Assembly: GCF_016526145.1 (NCBI RefSeq)
Contig: NZ_JADDUE010000001.1
Span: forward strand, 744,001-808,000
Length of the DNA: 64,000 nt
From: Saccharopolyspora galaxeae
GTDB taxonomy: Bacteria > Actinomycetota > Actinomycetes > Mycobacteriales > Pseudonocardiaceae
Direction: 5' to 3'
In this document: positions 55,448-63,675 of the stretch, one piece after another
How positions within the stretch are numbered: position 1 is the first letter of the stretch
How the letters are laid out: each line of letters opens with the position of its first letter
Made by a program: the position numbers and the translations under genes
Notes under the pieces: model-generated
Database searches by the model: none
The model's input: the letters and a program-made list of their open reading frames with translations, nothing else
What the model was told of the DNA's origin: nothing

Positions 55448-56398
55448 TCACTCCCACCAGAAGGACCAGGTCCGGCGGCCGCGGATTTCGCGGGCGTAGG
55501 CGGCGATGCTGCCGGATTCCTGCAGCACCCGGTCCGGGCAGAACGCCCAGTGCTCGGCCGCGACCGAAGTCGCGTGCGCCGGATCCTGCGGCGGCGCGGC
55601 CACGCTGATGTCCACCCGGTCCGGCCCGAGCCGCAGCAGCCGCGCCCCGAACCGGTCCTCCCAGCTGCGCAGGAAGGCCGACAGCCCGGCGGTGCGCGAG
55701 ACGTGGTTGGCCGCGCCGGACCAGCCGAGCACGGTCAGCACGTCCGCCCCGCGGTGCACCGGCACCAGCGCGAGCCGCGTCTCGGTGTCGGCGAAGCGCG
55801 GCGCCTGCTGGTTGGCGAGGATGTCCGGGTCCGCCAGCAGGTTCCCGGCAGGGGCGAGTTCCGGGCAGTTGGCGTCGAACGGCGCCAGCGAATCCAGGTC
55901 GTAGGCGGGGCCGAGGTCGTCGTCGGAGCGGCAGAGCCCGTCCCAGATCCGCCGCATGACGTCCTCGGCCCGCCACATGTCGATGTGCTCGAGCGGTTCC
56001 GGCGGCACCACGCCGACCGTGCACCTGCTGCCGTAAGTCTCGTTGTCGTCGCACAGCAGCAGCGGCCACAGGCCGGTGCGCCGGTGGTCGGTGCGCAGCA
56101 CGCCCAGCAGCCGCGGCGCGGGTGCATCGAGGCTGATCCAGCACAGCGGCGGTTCGTCGCCGGTGACGCGGGTGGACTGCTCGGCGAGCACTTCGCCTTC
56201 CGGCAGCGGCATGGCGGGCTCGCTGCCGGAGCTCCTTGCCAGCAGTGCCGACAGGTCCGCATCGGACCGGGCCGACGGGTCCGCATCGGACCGGGCCGAC
56301 GGGTCCGCATCGGCCAGCGCCGACAAGCCCGCATCGGACTGGGCAGGCAGGCCCGTGCAGGATCCCGCTGAAGACCCGGTGGCCTGGTCGTCGTGCAA
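55448..56398 (-). CDS. DUF4253 family protein
   Basis: About 316 residues. The C-terminal two thirds carry the DUF4253 blocks: LVPVHRGADVLTVLGWSGAANH, FLRSWEDRFGARLLRLG, AAEHWAFCPD and the terminal RRTWSFWWE. The N-terminus contains 24-bp tandem repeats giving ARSDADPS units and is not conserved. TTG 56398 has GGAGG 10 nt upstream; GTG 56452 is an alternative, so the start is uncertain. Function of the family is unknown; in actinobacteria it often accompanies polymorphic-toxin immunity proteins, but no toxin is adjacent here. Confidence 0.82.
   Translation of the reverse strand: MHDDQATGSSAGSCTGLPAQSDAGLSALADADPSARSDADPSARSDADLSALLARSSGSEPAMPLPEGEVLAEQSTRVTGDEPPLCWISLDAPAPRLLGVLRTDHRRTGLWPLLLCDDNETYGSRCTVGVVPPEPLEHIDMWRAEDVMRRIWDGLCRSDDDLGPAYDLDSLAPFDANCPELAPAGNLLADPDILANQQAPRFADTETRLALVPVHRGADVLTVLGWSGAANHVSRTAGLSAFLRSWEDRFGARLLRLGPDRVDISVAAPPQDPAHATSVAAEHWAFCPDRVLQESGSIAAYAREIRGRRTWSFWWE
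56265..56360. repeat. 24-bp tandem repeat in the DUF4253 gene
   Basis: Two identical units, each 24 bp (56265-56288 and 56289-56312; core GACCGGGCCGACGGGTCC), are followed by two degenerate copies to 56360. A partial copy precedes them. In frame, coding for Asp/Ala/Ser-rich octapeptides. Confidence 0.85.
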
Positions 56399-56503
56399 CT
56401 CGTCACCGCCTCCGCACCGGACGTCACGCCGCGCCCACCCTAATGAGGGCACCGGAGCTGCGGTGCACCTGCTGCCTTTTCGTGATCGGCGGGCGCCCGC
56501 CGA

Positions 56504-56701
56504 TCAGGTCTCCTGCGGCCGCCGCGGCTCGACGATGCAGTCCGGGCCGGGGTAGACGAGCCGTTCGTGGCCGTCGTCGAAACGCACCCGGTACGGCGGA
56601 TCGCCGGAATCTCCGCGCACCTCCAGGATCACGCCGGTGCGGTCGGTCTCCTCGACCGTCCGGCTGTGCACGTGGAGCTGGTCGCCGACTGCTGCCTTCA
56701 T
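56504..56701 (-). CDS. DUF1918 protein
   Basis: 65 residues. MKAAVGDQLHVHSRTVEE, GVILEVRGDSGDPPYRVRFDDGHERLVYPGPDC match the compact SH3-like DUF1918 family, which is common in actinobacteria and of unknown function. GGAGGTGA lies 5 nt before the ATG. Confidence 0.92.
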   Translation of the reverse strand: MKAAVGDQLHVHSRTVEETDRTGVILEVRGDSGDPPYRVRFDDGHERLVYPGPDCIVEPRRPQET

Positions 56702-56783
56702 CGCCCTCACCTCCGACACCAGGCTAGGTGACCGGCGCCACAGCGCGCAGGGCTCTGCGGCCGGGAATCGGGCCTGCCCGGAA

Positions 56784-57617
56784 TCAGGCTCGCGGCACCA
56801 GCCAGCTCATCACCTCGGGCGGCAGATCGAGCGTCGCGATCCACGGTGCGGCACCGACCCGGTAGAGCACCACCGCGCCCAGCACCACGGCGATCAGCGT
56901 CAGCCCGGGCCCGACCAGCGCCATCTCGACCTTGCCGCCGGTGCGCATCCGCAGCGCTTTCGGCGGGGCGACCGGATACCAGGTCTTGCCGGACAGCGGG
57001 AACGGCCAGAGCATCGGGCAGCCCTGCTCGGTGATGGCGTCACCGATGAAGTGCGCGATGCAGCCGAGCATCACCGCGACGCCGAACGCCGCCGCGTCGG
57101 TGGGCTGATCACCGGCCCAGTACCAGCAGGTCAGCGTGAGTCCGAGCGAGGCGCAGGCGATCAGCAGCGCGTCCTGCCTCGGCGACCAGGTGTGCATGAT
57201 GCCGCGCACGGCCAGCCCGGCGAAGGTGAACATCAGCACGCCGAGCGCCGCCCCGGAGCTGCTCTGCACGATCGCGGTGGTGATCAGTCCGGCGAGCACG
57301 GCGAAGACCACGGTGTGCGTGAACCCGCGGTGGGTGCCTTCGCGGTCGCTGTCGCTCTTGGTGCGGGTGAGCCGGTAGAGGAACCCGCTCAATCCGCTGA
57401 TGGCCGCCGAGAATCCGCGCGACAGGGCGCCGAACGTGCTGGCCACGGTGGACTTCGGGTGGTCGATGTCGGGCAGCAGCGCGGCTCCGGAGGCCAGCGT
57501 GGCGCCCACGACCCAGGTCTTGGGGGAGAGCTGGCCGATCAAGTGGCTGTCGGCCAACGCGGTCACCGCGGCCCATGCCGCCAGTCCGCTGATGGCGTGT
57601 GTGGGTCCGGTCGCCAA
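56784..57617 (-). CDS. YdjM-type membrane-bound metal-dependent hydrolase
   Basis: 277 residues, PF04307 family. Metal-binding residues are seen in GPTHAISG (His), LLPDIDHPKST, THRGFTHT and HFIGDAIT, interspersed with five to six membrane helices. TTG at 57617 has GGGAGG 6 nt upstream. E. coli YdjM is SOS regulated, but no LexA box was found here. Biochemical role unknown. Confidence 0.9.
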   Translation of the reverse strand: MATGPTHAISGLAAWAAVTALADSHLIGQLSPKTWVVGATLASGAALLPDIDHPKSTVASTFGALSRGFSAAISGLSGFLYRLTRTKSDSDREGTHRGFTHTVVFAVLAGLITTAIVQSSSGAALGVLMFTFAGLAVRGIMHTWSPRQDALLIACASLGLTLTCWYWAGDQPTDAAAFGVAVMLGCIAHFIGDAITEQGCPMLWPFPLSGKTWYPVAPPKALRMRTGGKVEMALVGPGLTLIAVVLGAVVLYRVGAAPWIATLDLPPEVMSWLVPRA

Positions 57618-57797
57618 GTGCCGCCTCCCGTGATCGTCGCCCGCGCCGAGCCTAGAAGAACGATCTGCCGGTCGGAGCGCCGCCTCGCCGGATTCGTCTC
57701 ATGCAGGTGTCGCGCGCCGCGGGGGCGGGGCACAATCGAACACGAATAGCAGTACGCTTGTACCGCTTGCATTCTCGCGAGAGGAGCACCCCGCCAC

Positions 57798-59018
57798 ATG
57801 AGCAAGATCAAGGTCCAGGGCACGGTCGCCGAGCTCGACGGTGACGAGATGACCCGGATCATCTGGTCCTTCATCAAGGACAAGCTGATCCACCCCTATC
57901 TGGACATCAACCTCGACTACTACGACCTCGGCATCGAGCACCGGGACGCCACCGACGACCAGGTGACCGTGGACGCGGCGAAGGCCATCGCGCAGCACGG
58001 GGTCGGCGTCAAGTGCGCCACGATCACGCCGGACGAGGCGCGCGTGGAGGAGTTCGGCCTGAAGAAGATGTGGCGGAGCCCGAACGGGACGATCCGCAAC
58101 ATCCTCGGTGGCGTCATCTTCCGCGAGCCGATCGTGATCTCGAACGTTCCGCGCTACGTACCGACCTGGACGAAGCCGATCGTCATCGGGCGTCACGCGC
58201 ACGGCGACCAGTACAAGGCCACGGACTTCAAGGTCCCGGGCCCGGGCACGGTGACCATCACCTACACGCCCTCGGACGGCTCCGAGCCGATCCAGCAGGA
58301 GGTCGCGCAGTTCCCGACCGACGGCGGCGTGGCGATGGCCATGTACAACTACAAGCGCTCCATCGAGGAGTTCGCGCGCGCTTCGTTCCGCTACGGCCTG
58401 GAGCGCGAGTACCCGGTGTACATGTCCACCAAGAACACGATCCTCAAGTCCTACGACGGCGTCTTCAAGGACGTCTTCGAAGAGGTCTACGAGAACGAGT
58501 TCAAGGCGGACTACGAGGCCAAGGGCCTCACCTACGAGCACCGGCTGATCGACGACATGGTCGCCACCGCGATGAAGTGGGAGGGCGGCTACGTCTGGGC
58601 GTGCAAGAACTACGACGGTGACGTGCAGTCCGACACGGTCGCGCAGGGCTTCGGTTCGCTGGGCCTGATGACCTCGGTGCTGATGACCGAGGACGGCAAG
58701 GTCGAGGCGGAGGCCGCGCACGGCACCGTCACCCGGCACTTCCGCCAGCACCAGGAGGGCAAGTCGACCTCGACGAACCCGATCGCGTCGATCTTCGCGT
58801 GGACCCGCGGCCTGGCCCAGCGCGGTCGGCTGGACTCCACCCCGGAGGTCACCGGTTTCGCCAACGCCCTGGAGCGGGTCGTCATCGAGACCGTGGAAAG
58901 CGGCAAGATGACCAAGGACCTGGCGCTGCTGGTCGGCGGCGGCCAGGGCCACCAGACCACCCAGGAATTCCTGGCCACGCTGGACGAGAACCTGCAGAAG
59001 AAGATGGCCGACCGCTGA
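57798..59018 (+). CDS. icd: NADP-dependent isocitrate dehydrogenase (eukaryote-like type)
   Basis: 406 residues. TCA-cycle conversion of isocitrate to 2-oxoglutarate. [22 protein letters not shown] start, [28 protein letters not shown] and the Tyr/Lys/Asp catalytic groups ([51 protein letters not shown]) are those of the homodimeric NADP type. GAGAGGAG lies upstream of the ATG. A strong terminator follows, so it is monocistronic. Confidence 0.97.
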   Translation: MSKIKVQGTVAELDGDEMTRIIWSFIKDKLIHPYLDINLDYYDLGIEHRDATDDQVTVDAAKAIAQHGVGVKCATITPDEARVEEFGLKKMWRSPNGTIRNILGGVIFREPIVISNVPRYVPTWTKPIVIGRHAHGDQYKATDFKVPGPGTVTITYTPSDGSEPIQQEVAQFPTDGGVAMAMYNYKRSIEEFARASFRYGLEREYPVYMSTKNTILKSYDGVFKDVFEEVYENEFKADYEAKGLTYEHRLIDDMVATAMKWEGGYVWACKNYDGDVQSDTVAQGFGSLGLMTSVLMTEDGKVEAEAAHGTVTRHFRQHQEGKSTSTNPIASIFAWTRGLAQRGRLDSTPEVTGFANALERVVIETVESGKMTKDLALLVGGGQGHQTTQEFLATLDENLQKKMADR

Positions 59019-59037
59019 TCTTCCTCGGCTAGCCTGG

Positions 59038-59079
59038 AACGCCACTTTCGCCCCGGTTCCGGGGTGGGAGTGGCGTTTT
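59038..59079 (+). terminator. Rho-independent terminator of icd
   Basis: Outer stem AACGCCAC/GTGGCGTT (59038-59045/59070-59077) and inner stem CCCCG/CGGGG form a two-part hairpin followed by TTC. Confidence 0.85.
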
Positions 59080-59159
59080 CGCTTTCCGGGGGGAACCTCG
59101 CCGCGCGCCGAGCGTCTCCCGGTGGGACCTCGGTGCGAACGAAGTGAGGAGCGGAACGG

Positions 59160-59360
59160 ATGCCGTACCAGTACAAGGTCGTGGAGCTGCGGGAGAAGAT
59201 GCTGGGCGGCAAGATGTCCGGCGATCGGTTGGAGAAGGTGCTCAACGAGCACGCCGCCGAAGGCTGGCGGCTCAAGACGATCACCGGCGCCGACGTGAAG
59301 GGCCGGGTCGGCCCCGGCGGAGTGGACGGCCTGCTGGTCACCTTCGAGCGCGAGCACTGA
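59160..59360 (+). CDS. DUF4177 small protein
   Basis: 66 residues. MPYQYKVVELREKMLGGKMSGDRLEKVLNEHAAEGWRLKTI is the DUF4177 beta-alpha-beta fold (YKVV, LNEHAAEGWRL). Function unknown. AGGAGCGG lies immediately upstream of the ATG. A GGCCCGGG/CCCGGGCC hairpin (59371-59391) follows. Confidence 0.9.
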   Translation: MPYQYKVVELREKMLGGKMSGDRLEKVLNEHAAEGWRLKTITGADVKGRVGPGGVDGLLVTFEREH

Positions 59361-59370
59361 AGCCGCGACC

Positions 59371-59391
59371 GGCCCGGGCGCATCCCGGGCC
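59371..59391 (+). terminator. Hairpin after the DUF4177 gene
   Basis: GGCCCGGG-CGCAT-CCCGGGCC, a perfect 8-bp stem located 10 bp after the stop codon. Confidence 0.65.
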
Positions 59392-59470
59392 GGGCGGCCC
59401 GGCCGTCGGCGACGATCTCCGGTTCGGTAAGCTGATCGACAACGCGCCGTCGGCGCGGCCAACTTCACCA

Positions 59471-59545
59471 GCGCGATTAGCTCAGCGGGAGAGCGCTACC
59501 TTGACACGGTAGAGGTCACTGGTTCGATCCCAGTATCGCGCACCA
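59471..59545 (+). tRNA. tRNA-Val (anticodon GAC)
   Basis: Acceptor stem GCGCGAT/ATCGCGC, D-arm with AGCTCAGCGGGAGAGCG, anticodon stem CTACC/GGTAG around the loop TTGACAC (GAC at 59503-59505) and T-loop GGTTCGATCC. The discriminator A (59542) and CCA (59543-59545) are encoded. Its 3' end is the likely integration site of the degraded element that follows. Confidence 0.97.
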
Positions 59546-59562
59546 GTTGTATACCCAGGTGA

Positions 59563-59607
59563 GAGCCCCAGCCGACGATATTAGTTGGTTGGGGTTCCTA
59601 CTATTTT
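59563..59607 (+). terminator. Terminator downstream of tRNA-Val
   Basis: GAGCCCCAGCC (59563-59573) pairs with GGTTGGGGTTC (59587-59597) over 11 bp, including two G.U pairs, and is followed by a T-rich tract ending ATTTT (59607). Confidence 0.7.
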
Positions 59608-59661
59608 GGGAGCGCTGTGGGAGGCGTTGATCTTGGCTTACTGTGTTCACGGCATCTGTGT

Positions 59662-59820
59662 TCACCCCTGGCTGTTGGTGTCCGGGGCGGGGTGTGAACG
59701 CCGCCAGCGGCGCTCCAGTGTGGTGTTCAGGTGGTCGATCATGGGTTCGGTGACGTGGGAGTAGATGCCTTCGACGCCGGGCATGCGGTGGCCGAGCAGC
59801 TTAGCTGCGGGGTCCGACCA
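59662..59820 (-). pseudogene. C-terminal fragment of a tyrosine integrase
   Basis: The last ~50 codons read AAKLLGHRMPGVEGIYSHVT, then MIDHLNTTLERRW, the end of actinobacterial phage/ICE integrases. The conserved His (LGH) and nucleophilic Tyr (GIYSHV) are both present. Everything upstream, including the catalytic RHxH box, is gone or frameshifted. It points toward tRNA-Val 120 bp away, the usual arrangement of an integrase next to its att site. Confidence 0.8.
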
Positions 59821-60033
59821 GTCCTTCGGGCCGGCGGCGTCGCGACGGATCGGACGTGGATTGCCTCGGCCAGCTGGTCCGTACGGCGTCTTCGTACACG
59901 CTCGGCGTGAGGCTGCCGGAGAGGGGGCCCGTTCATCTCGGCGGGTCACTCCACGGTGGTGGGCGGTACGGCCAGGAACGCTCGCTGCGGCGAATCCGGG
60001 ACGTGTGACCGGGATGTCAGGTATCAAGGGATC

Positions 60034-61944
60034 ATGGCGGGCCTTGGGCAGGGACTCGACGAAGACGAGACGTGTCAGCAGTTGGTGCTGCCGGCGCTCG
60101 CTGCGGCCGGTTGGGGCGGCCGGATTCGACACGAGTACCAGATCAACGACGGGAAGCTGCTGGCGGGCAAGCGTTGGCATCGTCGGGAAGCGCCGCTGCG
60201 AGCGGATTACGCGCTGGAGTACGCCGAAGATCTCGTCATCGCCGTCGTGGAGGCCAAGCGTACGCGTAAGGACGCTGACGAGGGCATCGAGCAAGCCAAG
60301 CAATATGCCCGGCGTCTCGACGTGCCCTTCGCCTATGCCACCAACGGGACCACGATCTACGAGATCGATGCCACGACGGGGCGGATCGACCAGGTCGACG
60401 AGTACCCGTCCCCCGATGAGCTCTGGCAGCGCTATCGCGACCGGCAGGGGATCGATACCGATCTGCAGGCCGAGCTGGAGAAGACCCCCTTCGACCACCA
60501 GCTCCGCAACACGAACAACACGCCTAAGCGGCCGCGCTATTACCAGCGTGTGGCGGTGAATCGCGCCGTGCGTGCGATCGCGCGGGGGGACAAGCGGCTC
60601 CTGCTGACCTTGGCCACCGGTACCGGGAAGACCTTCGTCGCCTACCTCATTGTGGCCAAGCTTCGGGAAGTCGGCTGGCCATCCGGGCGCAAGCCGAAGA
60701 TCCTCTACCTCGCCGACCGCAACGTGCTCGTGGACCAGCCCAAGGATGACTACTTCGCCCGGGTTTACGGCGATCTCGTGCACAAGATCTCCGGCGGTGA
60801 GGTCAAACTGGGCAGGCAGATCTATTTCGCGCTCTACCAATCCCTGGAGAACGGCGACGAACAGGCGTTGTTCAAGCAGTTCCCGCCGGACTTCTTCGAT
60901 CTGGTGATCGTCGACGAGTGTCACAGGGGGAGTGCCCGGGAGTCGTCTGGCTGGCGGAGCATCCTGGAGCACTACGCGCCCGCGACCCAGCTCGGTCTGA
61001 CGGCGACCCCGGTCCGCAAGGCGGACGCCGACACGCACGCATACTTCACCAACGAAATCTACGAGTACTCCCTCAAGGACGGCATCGAGGACGGGTACCT
61101 GGCGCCCTACCGGGTCCGCAAGGTCCGGCTCAACATCGACATGACCGGGTGGCGGCCTGAGTCGGGGCAGCGAGACTTGCACGGAACGGAGATCCCGGAC
61201 CGGCTGTACACGCCGAGGGACTACGAGAAGCAGCTGAAGATTCTGGACCGGACCGACGAGGCGGCACGGTACCTGACCGAGTACCTTCACCGCACGGACC
61301 GCATGGGCAAGACGATTGTGTTCTGCGAGGACACCGACCACGCCGGCCGCATGATGCGGGCGCTGAACAATCTCAACACCGACAAGGTCCGGCAGTACTG
61401 GAATTACGTCTGCCGCATCACCTCGAGTGACGGGAAGCACGGCCAGGCCTTGTTGGACGCGTTCAAGCGGATCGACACTGATGAGCCGGTGATTGCTGTG
61501 ACGTCGAGGTTGCTGTCGACGGGTGTGGACATGCCGTCCGTGCGCAACATCGTCCTGTTCCGCCGGATCAGCTCGGTACCGGAGTTCAAGCAGATTATCG
61601 GACGCGGGACGCGACTGTGCCCGGATGTGCACAAGCAGTCGTTCGACATCATCGACTTCGTCGAAGCGACCGTGAAGTTCAACGACCCGGACTTCGACGG
61701 TCCCCCGGTACGAGTGATCGTCGATCAGGAGGACGAATCCGGCCTCTTCGAGGAAGTCGTGGAACAGGAGGTCGAAGCGCCCGAGGGGCCAGCTGACGAC
61801 GAGGTGGCCGAGCCGGGGTCCGAGTACGTCGAGCAGGACGAGGGCGCTTGGGAGGCCCCGGAGCGCCGGGACGTGGTCACTGATCCGGAGGAGATCGAGC
61901 GCGTCCGAGCGCACGGTAAGGGCTCTTCCCAGATGAGGGTGTAG
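60034..61944 (+). CDS. Type I restriction HsdR-like (EcoEI type) protein, C-terminally shortened
   Basis: 636 residues. The N-terminal nuclease part has D...VVEAKRTRKDADEGIEQAKQYA (EAK near residue 73). SF2 helicase motifs follow: LATGTGKTFVAY (near 192), VDECHRGSA (near 292), GLTATPVR, STGVDMPSVRN and QIIGRGTRLCPD. Normal EcoEI-type HsdR proteins run about 150 residues longer with a helical C-terminal domain that docks on the methylase; here an acidic tail replaces it. No hsdM or hsdS is present in the window. ATG 60034 is chosen over 59956 because homology starts there. Restriction activity is doubtful. Confidence 0.85.
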   Translation: MAGLGQGLDEDETCQQLVLPALAAAGWGGRIRHEYQINDGKLLAGKRWHRREAPLRADYALEYAEDLVIAVVEAKRTRKDADEGIEQAKQYARRLDVPFAYATNGTTIYEIDATTGRIDQVDEYPSPDELWQRYRDRQGIDTDLQAELEKTPFDHQLRNTNNTPKRPRYYQRVAVNRAVRAIARGDKRLLLTLATGTGKTFVAYLIVAKLREVGWPSGRKPKILYLADRNVLVDQPKDDYFARVYGDLVHKISGGEVKLGRQIYFALYQSLENGDEQALFKQFPPDFFDLVIVDECHRGSARESSGWRSILEHYAPATQLGLTATPVRKADADTHAYFTNEIYEYSLKDGIEDGYLAPYRVRKVRLNIDMTGWRPESGQRDLHGTEIPDRLYTPRDYEKQLKILDRTDEAARYLTEYLHRTDRMGKTIVFCEDTDHAGRMMRALNNLNTDKVRQYWNYVCRITSSDGKHGQALLDAFKRIDTDEPVIAVTSRLLSTGVDMPSVRNIVLFRRISSVPEFKQIIGRGTRLCPDVHKQSFDIIDFVEATVKFNDPDFDGPPVRVIVDQEDESGLFEEVVEQEVEAPEGPADDEVAEPGSEYVEQDEGAWEAPERRDVVTDPEEIERVRAHGKGSSQMRV

Positions 61945-62314
61945 GTCGGCCGGGCGCGTCGGTCCGCAGATAGACGTCGAGGTCTCCCGACGATGGAGGT
62001 TCCTACGCCATCCATCCGAAAGACCTCGACGTGTCCGACGCTACCCCGCCGGCCGGGTTCGGCCGCCCTGACCTGACCGCCTTCGCGGCTCATCCCAATC
62101 GACCCTGATCGGGTCTGCTGACCCCCTCGACGAGAACGCAGCGACATCACAGCCACCCAACCCCGACCGTCCGGGAAGCCGGGGCACGTCACATGGCCTG
62201 TGCTGCGGGCGTGTCGAGTGGGTCGTCCAGGGGCGACGCAGGAGCGTCGACGCGACGTGCTGAGAGGTGGTTCCAACCGAGCGCTAGGACACCGGCTACA
62301 GGCATGGCGATAGG
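61945..62314. other. IS-like debris, no intact gene
   Basis: A 12-bp perfect inverted repeat ACGTCGAGGTCT/AGACCTCGACGT (61974-61985/62021-62032) with a 35-nt loop sits in non-coding sequence resembling the flank of an actinobacterial IS element. No transposase frame is recognisable up to 62314. Confidence 0.4.
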
Positions 62315-63256
62315 TCAGGAACGGCGTCGCTCCCTGCGCAGGAGGGAGCGCAGAGTCTCGGCGTTCGCGTAGCCGACCCGTCGCGCGATCTCGGCGGAGG
62401 TGAGGTCCGTGGTTGCTGAGAGGTGCCGAGCTCGTTCGATGCGAAGCCGTTGGACGAAGCCGAGCGGAGTGAGGTTGAGCGCCGCACGGACTCGTCGTTC
62501 GAGGGTGCGCCGGCTGGTGCCGAGCGACTGCGCGACGAAGGCGACGTTGAACGGTTCGTCCAGGCGGACGCGCACGAAGCGTTCGAACTCGACGACGATC
62601 GAGTCCTCGTGCCGGAGATGTTCGTAGGCGACGAAGGCCGCCTGCGACGGGCGCTCGTCGATGATGAGGAGCTTGGCGACATGTTGGGCCAGGTCGTGGC
62701 TGATCGATCGCACGAGTGAGAGCGCGAGGTCGATGTGGGCGAAGGCGGCGCCGGCGGTGACGAGGTTCCCGTCGACCACGACCATGGTGTCGAGATCGAG
62801 GGCGACGGTCGGATAGCGCTTCAGGAACTCCGGCCCCAGGAACCAGCTGGTCGTCGCCCGCCGATGATGCATCCGTCCGGTCTCGGCGACGGCGAACACG
62901 CCGGTGCACGCCGCGGCGATCCGGGTGGTCGCGTCGTCGAGGCGCCCGAGTGAGGCGATGACCGAACGAGCATCTCGGCTCTGGAGGGCGTCGTGGGTCG
63001 CGGCGGCCGTGAGGGTTCCAAGCGCAGGGACGACGACCACGTCGAACTCTCCGGACTCCGACAGCGGGTGGTCCACCGACAGGGTCATCGATGCCGTCGT
63101 GGTCACTCGCCGTTTCGGTCCGAGGATGGCGAGTTCGATCGGGTCGATCCGCGGGTCGACATCGCCGCGGGCTCCGTCGGCCACCCGCACGATGTCGATG
63201 ACCGACGCGACCGCCGAACCGAAGCAGCCGTCGATCGCGATCAGTCCGATACGCAT
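62315..63256 (-). CDS. GlxA-family AraC-type regulator (DJ-1/PfpI domain fused to HTH)
   Basis: 313 residues. The N-terminal DJ-1/PfpI-like domain begins MRIGLIAIDGCFGSAVASVID and has the elbow AAACTGVFAVAETG. The C-terminal AraC double helix-turn-helix (FNVAFVAQSLGTSRRTLERRVRAALNLTP, TSAEIARRVGYANAETLRSLLRRE) is complete. ATG 63256 lies 7 nt after TATTGT, indicating a leaderless mRNA. It is divergent from a small monooxygenase gene, its probable target. Confidence 0.9.
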   Translation of the reverse strand: MRIGLIAIDGCFGSAVASVIDIVRVADGARGDVDPRIDPIELAILGPKRRVTTTASMTLSVDHPLSESGEFDVVVVPALGTLTAAATHDALQSRDARSVIASLGRLDDATTRIAAACTGVFAVAETGRMHHRRATTSWFLGPEFLKRYPTVALDLDTMVVVDGNLVTAGAAFAHIDLALSLVRSISHDLAQHVAKLLIIDERPSQAAFVAYEHLRHEDSIVVEFERFVRVRLDEPFNVAFVAQSLGTSRRTLERRVRAALNLTPLGFVQRLRIERARHLSATTDLTSAEIARRVGYANAETLRSLLRRERRRS

Positions 63257-63363
63257 GGCGCGAACAATAGCAATACTGCCGTATACGCCACTCCCCACCG
63301 GCCCTCGCTCGTCATACGCTGAACTCGCCCCACGAAGAACCCCGACTTCAAGGAGAACCCCTC

Positions 63364-63675
63364 ATGTCCACACCCGCATCACTTCCGTATGCCTTCGTCG
63401 CCAAGATCGTCGCGGCTGATGGACAGCACGACGCGCTCGCCGATCTGCTCGCCGGCGCTGTCGCACTCGCCAACGAAGAAGTAGGAACGATTGTCTGGTT
63501 CGCGGCTAGGACCCACGCCGACACCTTCTGGATCTTCGATGCATTCCCCGACGAGGCCGCTCGCGACGCCCACGCCAACGGCGCCATCGTCGCAGCCCTG
63601 ATGGCCAACCAGCACCTCCTCGGCGCAGCACCCGAGATCATGGCGGCCGACGTCCTCGCGTCCAAGCTCCCGTAG
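63364..63675 (+). CDS. Antibiotic-biosynthesis-monooxygenase-like (ABM) protein
   Basis: 103 residues, dimeric alpha+beta barrel of the ABM/quinol monooxygenase type: YAFVAKIVAADGQHDALADLLAG, GTIVWFAARTHADTFWIFDAFPDEAARDAHANG and the terminal AADVLASKLP. AAGGAG lies 8-9 nt upstream of the ATG. Divergent from the GlxA-type regulator. Codon choice looks more conservative than in the surrounding debris, so the two-gene unit may be a recent acquisition. Confidence 0.85.
   Translation: MSTPASLPYAFVAKIVAADGQHDALADLLAGAVALANEEVGTIVWFAARTHADTFWIFDAFPDEAARDAHANGAIVAALMANQHLLGAAPEIMAADVLASKLP

Noticed and set aside
57730-57760. LexA-like half site TCGAAC upstream of icd
   Set aside because: Only one half matches; the opposite arm GTTCGA is absent.
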